35,060 bases of DNA, taken from Granulosicoccus sp. (GTDB lineage Bacteria; Pseudomonadota; Gammaproteobacteria; Granulosicoccales; Granulosicoccaceae). Location of the stretch: positions 1 through 35,060 of the forward strand of contig JALZVU010000264.1 in NCBI GenBank assembly GCA_023301795.1, read 5' to 3'. Below, one piece after another: positions 25,795 to 34,263 of the stretch. Position 1 is the stretch's first letter. The number at the start of each line of letters is the position of its first letter. The position numbers and the translations under genes are program-made. Under the pieces are notes generated by a model, which saw nothing but the letters and a program-made list of their open reading frames with translations, was not told the DNA's origin and did no database searches.

Positions 25795-27114
25795 TCAGAA
25801 TACAGCCTTAAAAGCGACAGAGAGCTTGTCGACAATTTCGTCAATGTGAGCATCTTCAAGGATGAACGGCGGTGCCAGAAGCACATGATCGCCATTGACA
25901 CCATCAATCGTTCCACCCATCGGATAACAGATCAGACCTGCTTCAAAGGCTGCCTTCTTGAGTTTTTTATGGGTAGCCTGGGTTGAGCAAAACGGCGCTT
26001 TGGTGTCACGATCCTGAACAATCTCCAGAGCCCGAAACAAACCTCGCCCGCGAATATCACCGATGTAGGGATGCTGACCAAAACTGCTTTCCAGTGCCGC
26101 CTGTAGCTTCTCGCCCATGGCCATACTGCGTGCAACAAGGTCGTGCTCCTCAAGCTTGTTAACCACGGCAAGTGAAGCGGCACAAGCTGTTGGGTGTCCA
26201 ACATACGTATGCCCGTGCTGAAAAAAGCCAGAACCCTCTTCCAGAGTCTTATATATTTTTGCAGTACACAAGGTGGCACCAATAGGTTGATAGCCTGCGC
26301 CCAACCCTTTTGCAATAGTGATGATATCCGGCACAATGTCATCTTGCTCACACGCGAACATAGTGCCCGTCCTGCCCATACCACACATGACCTCGTCCAG
26401 GATAAGCAGGATATCGTACTGGTCGCAGATCTCTCGGACTCGCTTGAAATACCCCTCAACCGGTGGCACCGCACCTGCCGTTGCCCCCACCACAGGCTCG
26501 GCAACAAAACCGATGACGTTTTCTGCACCTAGCTTCAGGATTTGTTCTTCCAGCTCATTGGCTACCCTGAGTCCATAGTCGGCCTCACTTTCATCGTCAC
26601 GACAACCCCGATAGGCATAGCACGGAGAAATATGGCTCGTCTGAATCATCAGCGGTGAGAAAGGTGCACGCCGCCACTCGTTACCACCTGTCGCTAATGC
26701 TGCCAGTGTATTGCCGTGATAGCTTTGCTTGCGCGCGATGAAATACTTGCGCTCCATTTGCCCCTGCTCCCAATAATATTGGCGCGCAAGTTTCAAGGCA
26801 GCCTCTACCGCCTCTGAACCACCAGAAACAAAATAGGCGCGATCAATTCCAGTAGGCGCCAGATCCACCAGTTTGTCGGCCAGATCTTCAGCAGATTGAG
26901 ATGTCAGAAAGCTGGTATGGGCAAACGCAACGTTGTCCAGTTGTGCCTTGATAGCGTTGGTGACATCGATATCGCCGTGACCAAGGCATGACACCGCTGC
27001 ACCACCCGACCCGTCAAGGTATTGCTTTCCGTCGGTATCGTACAGATACACTCCGCGCCCGGTGGCCACAGTGGGCAAATTGGATTTAGTGTGCCTAGGG
27101 AAAACATGCGACAT
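25795..27114 (-). CDS. Class III (omega-type) aminotransferase
   Basis: A 439-aa PLP enzyme of the class III family, which moves amino groups, often from omega-amino acids or amines, to pyruvate or 2-oxoglutarate. Visible landmarks are SGGSEAVEAALKLA (PLP phosphate site), SYHGNT, the LDEVMCGMGRTG segment (D240) and the PLP-binding Lys269 in TIAKGLGAGYQPIGA. I place the start at ATG 27114 (MSHVFPRH); a longer frame from 27198 adds 28 polar residues with no family match. The ribosome-binding site is weak. A 129-base gap separates it from the oxygenase gene; a TATACT box (complement of 27208-27213) there might give it its own promoter. The substrate is unknown; database labels for such proteins (aspartate, beta-alanine, taurine, adenosylmethionine) cannot be separated by eye. 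Confidence 0.92.
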   Translation of the reverse strand: MSHVFPRHTKSNLPTVATGRGVYLYDTDGKQYLDGSGGAAVSCLGHGDIDVTNAIKAQLDNVAFAHTSFLTSQSAEDLADKLVDLAPTGIDRAYFVSGGSEAVEAALKLARQYYWEQGQMERKYFIARKQSYHGNTLAALATGGNEWRRAPFSPLMIQTSHISPCYAYRGCRDDESEADYGLRVANELEEQILKLGAENVIGFVAEPVVGATAGAVPPVEGYFKRVREICDQYDILLILDEVMCGMGRTGTMFACEQDDIVPDIITIAKGLGAGYQPIGATLCTAKIYKTLEEGSGFFQHGHTYVGHPTACAASLAVVNKLEEHDLVARSMAMGEKLQAALESSFGQHPYIGDIRGRGLFRALEIVQDRDTKAPFCSTQATHKKLKKAAFEAGLICYPMGGTIDGVNGDHVLLAPPFILEDAHIDEIVDKLSVAFKAVF

Positions 27115-27243
27115 TTTAATAACCCTGCTCTGATCGTCATCAGATGCTGCTTGCTGTGATGAAAGCTGACTGGGAATAAGAGTGCATTTTCCCGGCACGC
27201 ACTGCAGAGTATACCTGTTACATCGTATTCGCCATCGCCGAAT

Positions 27244-28011
27244 CTAATCCAGTTTCAACTCCGAAAGCGACACTGAAACATCTTTTTCCCAAGCAGCCTG
27301 AAGCTGCTCATTGGGCGTGTTTCGTAGACCAAGGCGTTGCAACTGTTCAAACCGTTCGGAGCTGGATGAGCCAAAGCTGGCCGCTATTCGAGGACGCCAA
27401 TAAGCCACACTTTGCTGTACCTCATGCCGGGTATTTCCCGATGCCAGAATCTTCACCAGACCTTCTAAGCCCAGCTCGGCATGCCGGCGTTCACGGGGCA
27501 GTATCTCTCTATAAGCTTCTGCCAAAGGTTGGTAGGAGATCTTTAGGTTCTCATCAAGCTGTACGCTTACCGCCTTGCCCATTAGCACATTCATGACAAC
27601 CGCATCTATCCAACCCTGTATCGGATAATGAAAGACGTTCAAGCGCATATCCTGACCGTGCCGACTATTACCGATATCAGAATCACGTGGCAGACGCGCC
27701 GTCCATGGATGGTGGCTGAAGTAGCGTTCTGTGTTGGCACCGAACTGCCCCAACAGCATGAGAACCTGCTCAGCATGAACAAGCTTTTCCAGAGTGATAC
27801 GTGATGCGGCAATTCGTTCCTTAACGCCAGGGCCGGTATTGACGCTATCGGCAAAGCCTGCTGAGCCTGCCAACTGGCTATCAATGAAACTGGCCATCAT
27901 CCGCATGATATGACCACGGTAGCGTGGCGTTACATTTTCCGGCGACGTTAATTTACCACCTTGCGCAAGATAATTGTCCAGCGGCATCTTCGTCTCAGTC
28001 GATTCACTCAT
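27244..28011 (-). CDS. Phenylacetate oxygenase (PaaA/PaaC) family protein
   Basis: A 255-aa helical, ferritin-like protein related to the PaaA/PaaC subunits of ring-epoxidising phenylacetyl-CoA monooxygenase. RLNVFHYPIQGWIDAVVMN (123-141) and REILPRERRHAELGLEGL (168-185) align by eye with PaaA's IFNYPTLSWADIG and KEESFHQRQGFE stretches; E174 and H177 would be one E-x-x-H iron motif. The equivalent first motif of PaaA (DEAGH) reads HAEQV here (79-83), and the preceding helix glutamate reads Gln46, so the first half of the di-iron site seems absent or rearranged. I use ATG 28011 (MSESTET); it starts 7 bases after the reductase stop. PaaB, PaaC and PaaD partners are missing. Function is unknown; a reductase-coupled hydroxylase or epoxidase is plausible. 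Confidence 0.78.
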   Translation of the reverse strand: MSESTETKMPLDNYLAQGGKLTSPENVTPRYRGHIMRMMASFIDSQLAGSAGFADSVNTGPGVKERIAASRITLEKLVHAEQVLMLLGQFGANTERYFSHHPWTARLPRDSDIGNSRHGQDMRLNVFHYPIQGWIDAVVMNVLMGKAVSVQLDENLKISYQPLAEAYREILPRERRHAELGLEGLVKILASGNTRHEVQQSVAYWRPRIAASFGSSSSERFEQLQRLGLRNTPNEQLQAAWEKDVSVSLSELKLD

Positions 28012-28018
28012 GGCATTC

Positions 28019-29095
28019 TCACTGGTCGTAGGAGACGACGACCTTGTCCGACAAGGGATAGCACTGACAGGTGAGTACGTAACCACGATTCACCTCATAG
28101 TCTTCGAGTGAATGGTTCTTCTCCATTTCCACTTCACCCTCAAGCACCATAGCGCGGCAAGTAGAGCACACGCCTGCCTTACAGGCGTATGGCGCATCCA
28201 TGTTGGCTGCTAGTGCCGCATCAAGCACAGTCTCCCCACGCTTGGCCATGTCAATCTGCTGTGTAGTGCCATCTATGGTGATGGTGGCTGTGCAGATAGC
28301 ATTAGCACCCTCATTGGTTTTGGACACCACCTTTCGAGACGCCCGACCCGATTGAGAAGAGGCAAACAGCTCAAACTTTATCTGTTCATCAATGAGCCCA
28401 TGATCACGCAATGACTGGGCAACCGTTAGCATCATGGCTTCTGGCCCGCAGATAAATGCCTGATCCACAGAGCTGATATCTATCCAGCTCTTAAACAGCA
28501 GCCTGCACTTTTCAGCATCGATACGCCCGGAGAACAAATCGATATCCTGTGCCTCGCTGCCCAGAATGTGAACCACACTCAAACGGCCCATGTACACATT
28601 TTTCAGATCGTCAAGTTCCTCGCGAAACATGATCGAATTGGACGATCGATTTCCGTAGACCAGGGTCAATGTTGCGTTAGGTTCCGCACTGAGCAAGGTT
28701 TTTACAATACTGAGCACTGGCGTGATGCCGCTACCAACCGCAAAAAACAGATAGTTGCGCGCAATGTGAGGATCAACGGGCGTATGGAACGAACCCATAG
28801 GTGGCATTGCATCAATGGTTTCTCCAATCTTAAGATCCTCATTGGCCCAGGTGGAGAAACAGCCGCCGTCAACCCGCTTGATGCCGACACGCAAAGCGCC
28901 CTCATCTCGCCCGGCGCAAATAGAGTAGGAACGACGTAACTCCTCGCCATCAAAATTACGCCGAAACGTCAGGTATTGGCCTTGAATGAAATCAAAGGCC
29001 TCCTCGTCTCCCACTTGAGGTGTGAGCGTAACAACAACCGCATCGCGCGTTTCCCTGCGAACATCGGACACATGTAGCGAAAGAAAACGCGCCAT
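28019..29095 (-). CDS. PaaE-like FAD/[2Fe-2S] oxidoreductase
   Basis: A 358-aa electron donor that passes electrons from NAD(P)H through FAD and a plant-type [2Fe-2S] cluster to an oxygenase. An N-terminal FAD domain shows RRSYSICAG, a pyridine-nucleotide domain shows VGSGITPVLSIVKTLL, and the C-terminal ferredoxin has C305, C310, C313 and C343 (YACKAGVCSTC then LTCQC). The closing MEKNHSLEDYEVNRGYVLTC is the PaaE wording. It lies directly upstream of the PaaA-like gene, so the pair makes a natural two-component system. It starts 18 bases after the malic enzyme stop and is probably co-transcribed with it. Confidence 0.93.
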   Translation of the reverse strand: MARFLSLHVSDVRRETRDAVVVTLTPQVGDEEAFDFIQGQYLTFRRNFDGEELRRSYSICAGRDEGALRVGIKRVDGGCFSTWANEDLKIGETIDAMPPMGSFHTPVDPHIARNYLFFAVGSGITPVLSIVKTLLSAEPNATLTLVYGNRSSNSIMFREELDDLKNVYMGRLSVVHILGSEAQDIDLFSGRIDAEKCRLLFKSWIDISSVDQAFICGPEAMMLTVAQSLRDHGLIDEQIKFELFASSQSGRASRKVVSKTNEGANAICTATITIDGTTQQIDMAKRGETVLDAALAANMDAPYACKAGVCSTCRAMVLEGEVEMEKNHSLEDYEVNRGYVLTCQCYPLSDKVVVSYDQ

Positions 29096-29113
29096 TCAGA
29101 TTACTCCGCTATT

Positions 29114-31396
29114 CTATTTAATGGATGCGCCGTGTGCTGTGGCATCCACTGAGGCAAGTGCGGTCATGTTGACGATACGTCGCACCGTGGATGACGAAGA
29201 CATGATATGTACCGACTTTGCAGCACCCAACAAGATACCACCCATGGTTACCCCACCACTGACAATGCGTAACGCGTTGTACGTGATATTAGCCGCATCA
29301 ACATTTGGCATTACCAGCACATTGGCATTGGAGGTTAGTGAGGAATCCGGGAAGTCCTGTTCGCGTGTTGCAACGGACAAGGCCTGATCAGCACGCATTT
29401 CGCCGTCGATTTCAAGATCAGGCTGACGTTCCCTGATAATGGCTAGCGCATCTCGCATCGTTTGGGCAGAGGCGACCTGAGCGCTGCCAAACCCTGAGCG
29501 TGACAATAATGCAACGCTGGGTACGATTCCAAAACGACTGACCTCTGTGGCTGCCATCAGCGTGATCTCGGCTATTTGCTCAGCGGTAGGACTTTCGTTT
29601 ACTTGTGTATCACAGATGAAAAGTTGCCTCTCTGGCAGCATGACCATTTGCAGCTCTGCAAGCGTGTTTACGCCAGGCTCCAGACCAATAACCTTGCGCA
29701 CGTAATCCAAGTGTTCTGCATAGTCGCCCGAGGTACCGCACAACAGGGCATCAGCATCGCCGCGATGTAGCAACATGCACCCTATCAACGTGGTGCGTGT
29801 TCGGGTCTGCTCTTTGGCTTGCTCCTTGGTGATGCCCTGGCGCTTGCACAGCTCATAGTACTCACTCCAGACTTCCCGGTAGCGGGGATCATCCAGCACG
29901 TTAACGCATTCGTAGTTCACGCCATCCTTCAAACGCAATCCGAGCCGTTCAATGCGTGTAGCTATGATGTCTGTACGGCCAATCAACACCGGATACGCAA
30001 TACCTTCGTCCACGGCAACCTGTGCGGCACGCAGTACACGTTCGTCCTCACCTTCTGCATAGATAACACGCTTGGGGCTAAGCGCCGCTGCCTGAAACAC
30101 CGGCTGCATGGGTGAACTTGATTCGTAGACAAATCGGTAAAGCTGATCGCTGTAGACCTTCATGTCAGTGATGGGCTTGGTGGCTACACCACTGTCCATG
30201 GCAGCTTGCGCCACAGCGGTTGATATCTCGATAATCAACCGCGGATCAAAGGCACGTGGAATCAGGTAGTCAGGACCGAACGGCGGTGTGGGCTCACCAT
30301 AAGCTTGGGCCACGATTTCAGAGGTTTCCACTTGCGCAATAGCTGCCAGCGCTTTAACCGCAGCAACCTTCATTTGCTCGTTGATTTCTGTGGCACCCAC
30401 ATCAAGCGCACCGCGAAAAATAAACGGAAAACACAAAGAGTTATTAACCTGATTAGGGTAATCCGATCGGCCTGTTCCAATCAAGCAATCGGGCCTGACT
30501 TCCTTGGCAAGCTCAGGACGGATTTCAGGCTCAGGGTTTGCCATAGCCAGCACAACAGGTTTGTCCGCCATACCTTTAAGCATGTCGGCGGTAAGCGCCC
30601 CACCTTTTGATAGTCCAAGAAAAATATCTGCACCCACAATGGCATCCGCCAATGTGCGCAAGTCAGTATCCTGAACATATCGCTCCTTGCTCTCATCGAT
30701 ATTTTCACGCCCTGCATAGACAACACCACGAGAGTCGCACAAGAAAACGTGCTCACGCTTTAGCCCAAGGCTGATCAACAGATCAAGACAAGCCAGTGAC
30801 GCAGATCCAGCTCCTGAAGCCACCAGACGCACGTCTTCAATATTCTTACCCACCAATTGAAGAGCGTTAGTGATGGCTGCCGCCGTCACAATGGCAGTGC
30901 CATGTTGGTCATCGTGGAATACGGGGATGTTCATGCGCTCGCGCAGCGCTTTCTCGATGTAAAAACAATCCGGGGCCTTGATATCTTCAAGGTTGACCCC
31001 GCCAAATGTAGGCTCCAGTGCCGCCACTATTTCTACAAACTTGGCAGGATCTGTCTCATCCACTTCGATATCAAAAACATCGATTCCGGCAAACTTCTTG
31101 AACAGGCAAGCTTTGCCTTCCATCACCGGCTTGCTAGCCAATGCACCAATGTTACCCAGCCCAAGCACAGCGGTACCGTTGGTAATCACCGCTACCAGGT
31201 TAGCACGCGAGGTATATTCAGCAGCCTGCGAAGGATCCTCTTCTATCGCAGTACAGGCATAGGCTACACCTGGGGAGTACGCCAGCGACAAATCATGCTG
31301 TGTGGCCAGAGGCTTGGTAGGGGCAAGAGCAATTTTGCCGGGCGTAGGCCATCGATGATAATCCAATGCCTGCTTGCGTATATGGTCTTCGCTCAC
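29114..31396 (-). CDS. maeB: NADP-dependent malic enzyme, MaeB type
   Basis: A 760-aa enzyme decarboxylating malate to pyruvate with NAD(P)H formation. The N-terminal half is the malic enzyme domain ([20 protein letters not shown] near the start, [16 protein letters not shown], the [13 protein letters not shown] nucleotide fold and [14 protein letters not shown]). The C-terminal half (from about residue 430) is a phosphotransacetylase-like domain that is regulatory and usually inactive; it typically senses acetyl-CoA. The length equals that of E. coli MaeB (about 759). The start is GTG 31396 with AGGAG seven bases upstream; a further in-frame start at 31438 would add 14 residues of no family type. 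It probably leads the malic enzyme, reductase and oxygenase transcript. Confidence 0.97.
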   Translation of the reverse strand: MSEDHIRKQALDYHRWPTPGKIALAPTKPLATQHDLSLAYSPGVAYACTAIEEDPSQAAEYTSRANLVAVITNGTAVLGLGNIGALASKPVMEGKACLFKKFAGIDVFDIEVDETDPAKFVEIVAALEPTFGGVNLEDIKAPDCFYIEKALRERMNIPVFHDDQHGTAIVTAAAITNALQLVGKNIEDVRLVASGAGSASLACLDLLISLGLKREHVFLCDSRGVVYAGRENIDESKERYVQDTDLRTLADAIVGADIFLGLSKGGALTADMLKGMADKPVVLAMANPEPEIRPELAKEVRPDCLIGTGRSDYPNQVNNSLCFPFIFRGALDVGATEINEQMKVAAVKALAAIAQVETSEIVAQAYGEPTPPFGPDYLIPRAFDPRLIIEISTAVAQAAMDSGVATKPITDMKVYSDQLYRFVYESSSPMQPVFQAAALSPKRVIYAEGEDERVLRAAQVAVDEGIAYPVLIGRTDIIATRIERLGLRLKDGVNYECVNVLDDPRYREVWSEYYELCKRQGITKEQAKEQTRTRTTLIGCMLLHRGDADALLCGTSGDYAEHLDYVRKVIGLEPGVNTLAELQMVMLPERQLFICDTQVNESPTAEQIAEITLMAATEVSRFGIVPSVALLSRSGFGSAQVASAQTMRDALAIIRERQPDLEIDGEMRADQALSVATREQDFPDSSLTSNANVLVMPNVDAANITYNALRIVSGGVTMGGILLGAAKSVHIMSSSSTVRRIVNMTALASVDATAHGASIK

Positions 31397-31403
31397 CGGT
31401 TCA

Positions 31404-31408
31404 CTCCT
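31404..31408 (-). promoter_or_regulatory. Ribosome-binding site setting the GTG start of maeB
   Basis: AGGAG on the minus strand, 7 bases before GTG 31396. It decides the start in favour of this GTG. Confidence 0.75.
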
Positions 31409-31520
31409 GACTGTATTGTTGTTAAAGACACGCCACACGCTAACAGCTTTTTGAAGGCTTTAGGAATTTCAACACGCAGGTAACACAGTAGAAACGTAGC
31501 CGAGGTAGCATCGAGCAGTT

Positions 31521-31546
31521 TGTCCCCTGTATTGTGTGATGGGACA
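31521..31546. promoter_or_regulatory. Inverted repeat TGTCCC-N14-GGGACA in divergent region
   Basis: A perfect 6-bp inverted repeat with a 14-base spacer lies in the 250-base gap between maeB (-) and the antiporter (+). A TAGAAT box follows at 31550-31555. It may be an operator for one of the divergent genes or a small stem; no factor can be assigned. Confidence 0.3.
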
Positions 31547-31646
31547 CGGTAGAATAGTGCAAATCAGACAACATTCAGTGGCGAATGAGATACCTGTTTT
31601 TAGTCGAGGCTCAAACGCTCTACGATAGGGCTTAAAAAAAGCACCT

Positions 31647-34115
31647 ATGGATATCGTTGTCGTTACCACCATCATCAGCTCCCTGTTTCTGGTCATCGCA
31701 GCAGCTGAACCTCTGGCAGCTCGCTTACGCTTACCTTACAGCGCGATCCTTGCTGGGCTCGGTATCCTTATAGGTGGCGGTGCAACGTTTTTCCTCAACA
31801 CAGAACTTACCGATGCGCTGAATCCAGTTGCCGAGGCCATTCTGAACTTCCCTATTCGTTCGAATGTTTTCCTCTACGTCTTTCTGCCAACCTTGCTCTT
31901 TCAGGCAACCCTTGGCATGAATCTGCGGCGCATGCTGGACGACTGGGTACCCATTCTGGTGCTAGCGGTTGTGGCAGTTGTTGTAGCAACATTCTCAGTG
32001 GGCTTTGCGTTGGCTTGGGCCAGCACGCTTAGCTTAACCGCTTGTTTGCTCATTGGCGCGATAGTCTCGACCACAGACCCGTCAGCTGTGGTGAGCATTT
32101 TCCGCTCAATCTCGGCACCGCGCAGACTTGCACGCATCATTGAAGGCGAAAGTCTTCTAAACGATGCAGCAGCCATCGCGTTATTTGGTGTGTTTCTCAC
32201 CTATGTCAGCCTCGATGTTCCCGACCCTACCATCAGCGATGCCTTGTCACACTTCCCGGTTCTTATCATCGGCGGGGTACTAACCGGCTGGGTGACTACG
32301 CGCCTGGCGTTGTGGACCATGATTTTATTCCAGCTCTACGATCGCGCCATTATCTCTGTATCAGTGGCACTGCCCTACCTCGCCTACATCATAGCCGAGC
32401 AAACCATTGGCGCATCCGGGGTAATAGCGGTGGTCACTGCAGGACTTAGTCTAAAATTGTCAGGTCCCAGTCGCGTGCCACCCATATCGTGGACCAACCT
32501 ACGCGAAACCTGGGATCTTCTAGCGCACTGGGCCGGCGCGCTAATCTTCATCCTAGCCGCACTACTGATTCCTCGAATGCTTGAGGAAGTGCGTCTGGAT
32601 GATCTCATACTCGTGTTGGTGGTTATTGCCGCAGCCATTGCAGCACGCGCCGCCATATTGTTTGTCCTGTTGCCACTGCTCTGCGCGCTGCGCCTCTCTC
32701 CAACCGTAAACCTGCCCTACCGAGCAGCGATTCTTTGGGGCGGGTTACGTGGCGCATTAACACTGGCACTGGCACTGGCCGTAACCGAAAGCACCGCAGT
32801 GCCTGTAGAGATAAAACGCCTCGTGGGCATTCTGGCCACAGGCTTTACCTTGTTCACACTTATCGTTCAAGGCACCACGCTGCGTTGGGTTATCAGCTTA
32901 TTAAAACTGGATAATCTATCTTCCGTAGATCAGGCATTGTCTAACCAGGTGGTGGCTGTGGCGCTGCAATCGGTGCATGAAGATATGCGAGAAGCCACCC
33001 GACGCTTTGATCTGCCCCATGAGCTTGTGCGCGGCGAGGCCAAGAACTTTGCACAGCGAGTGGATAATGCTATCCACTTGGCAGATCACCATGAGGGCGT
33101 GGGAGATCGTGATCGGATCAATCTCGGACTGATAGCGTTAGCTGTGGCAGAACGCAATGCCATCCTCGAACGCATACGTGAGCGTACCTTTCCCCTGCGC
33201 TTGGCTGAACGCGCTATTGCAGATGCAGATCGCCTAATAGACGGTGCACGTGTGGCAGGACGCACTGGATATAGGCGCACTGCCCAAGACAATATCAATT
33301 ACCGACGCGGCTATCGGATGGTCGCGTTTGCACATAACTACCTTGGCTGGTCTTCCCCACTGGCGCGTATCGTGGAAGAGCGCTTTGAGGTACTGGTATC
33401 ACAGCAAGTAATATTTGCAGATCTTGAAGGCTTTATCGACGCACGCATCCGACGTTTGCATGGCAAACGCGTCGCCGAACTACTGCAAGATATGTTGGAG
33501 CGACGCAAAGCCACTGTGGAGACAGCACTCGAAGGATTACGCCTGCAATTTCCAGGTTACGCCGAAGAGCTTGCACGCAGTATCATTCAACGCGCTGCGC
33601 TACGGTTGGAAGAAAAGGAATACAACCTGCTGCGCGATCAAAGCCTTGTTGGATCAGAGCTGCACACCGCGCTGATTCAGAATATCAACACACGCCGAGG
33701 CGTCGCTGAACAGCGAATGAAACTTGATCTTGCGGTGCAACGCAATGAGCTGATCAGGCAGTATCCATTGTTTGCCGACCTGGATAACCCCAGCTTGCAG
33801 CGACTCGCACGTAAACTACAAGCGCGTTACTTCAACGCCAATACCGTTATCGTCGACAAAGATCAGCTGGACAAACAGGTGTATTTCATAGCCTCTGGAG
33901 CTGTCGAGATAGAAAACGCTGGGCGACTTACCCGGCATGGACTCGGAGAGATGTTTGGCATGATGAGCTTCCTACCCGCCAAACACAAACGCATCCGCGT
34001 GCGTACTATTGTGCCGTCGACGTTGCTGGTTCTGGATGAGCTTAAGTTTCATAAGCTACTAGAGCAAAACCCGACGCTAAAGGAGCGTGTGTACAGCAGC
34101 AGAACATTGGAGTAA
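31647..34115 (+). CDS. CPA1-type cation/proton antiporter with C-terminal cNMP-binding-like domain
   Basis: An 822-aa protein. Residues 1 to about 420 hold some twelve membrane helices of a Na+(K+)/H+ antiporter, with EGESLLNDAAAIALFGVFL carrying the family's conserved ND pair in the ion site and the VSTTDPSAVV motif before it. A cytoplasmic helical region (about 430-700) follows. The last part (about 705-815, PLFADLDNPSLQRLARKL then VDKDQLDKQVYFIASGAVEI and GEMFGMMSFL) is a cyclic nucleotide-binding fold. This order resembles plant SOS1-type exchangers. It would export Na+ or K+ for proton entry in pH or salt homeostasis, with the C terminus as a gate. ATG 31647 has no strong ribosome-binding site. 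It is a monocistronic gene by spacing. Confidence 0.92.
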   Translation: MDIVVVTTIISSLFLVIAAAEPLAARLRLPYSAILAGLGILIGGGATFFLNTELTDALNPVAEAILNFPIRSNVFLYVFLPTLLFQATLGMNLRRMLDDWVPILVLAVVAVVVATFSVGFALAWASTLSLTACLLIGAIVSTTDPSAVVSIFRSISAPRRLARIIEGESLLNDAAAIALFGVFLTYVSLDVPDPTISDALSHFPVLIIGGVLTGWVTTRLALWTMILFQLYDRAIISVSVALPYLAYIIAEQTIGASGVIAVVTAGLSLKLSGPSRVPPISWTNLRETWDLLAHWAGALIFILAALLIPRMLEEVRLDDLILVLVVIAAAIAARAAILFVLLPLLCALRLSPTVNLPYRAAILWGGLRGALTLALALAVTESTAVPVEIKRLVGILATGFTLFTLIVQGTTLRWVISLLKLDNLSSVDQALSNQVVAVALQSVHEDMREATRRFDLPHELVRGEAKNFAQRVDNAIHLADHHEGVGDRDRINLGLIALAVAERNAILERIRERTFPLRLAERAIADADRLIDGARVAGRTGYRRTAQDNINYRRGYRMVAFAHNYLGWSSPLARIVEERFEVLVSQQVIFADLEGFIDARIRRLHGKRVAELLQDMLERRKATVETALEGLRLQFPGYAEELARSIIQRAALRLEEKEYNLLRDQSLVGSELHTALIQNINTRRGVAEQRMKLDLAVQRNELIRQYPLFADLDNPSLQRLARKLQARYFNANTVIVDKDQLDKQVYFIASGAVEIENAGRLTRHGLGEMFGMMSFLPAKHKRIRVRTIVPSTLLVLDELKFHKLLEQNPTLKERVYSSRTLE

Positions 34116-34263
34116 GTTCACCCTAGTGTTTATTCAAACGATTTCACCATAATGAAACTATAAAAAAGAGTAGCTATAAAGAACGTTAGACTGACACTAA
34201 TATTGAAACCAACCCTGAACAGCTAGGTCGAAATATAAAGAATAATAATGCTTGAGGTGAAGT
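34116..34263 (+). promoter_or_regulatory. AT-rich intergenic region before the amidotransferase
   Basis: These 148 bases are visibly more AT-rich than their surroundings, with several TATAA runs (for example TATAAA at 34234-34239) but no well-spaced -35/-10 pair. GAGGTG at 34254-34259 is a good ribosome-binding site 4 bases before ATG 34264. I see no terminator for the antiporter. Confidence 0.4.

Noticed and set aside
34203-34239. TTGAAA and TATAAA as a promoter for the amidotransferase
   Set aside because: The spacer is 25 bases, too long for sigma-70.
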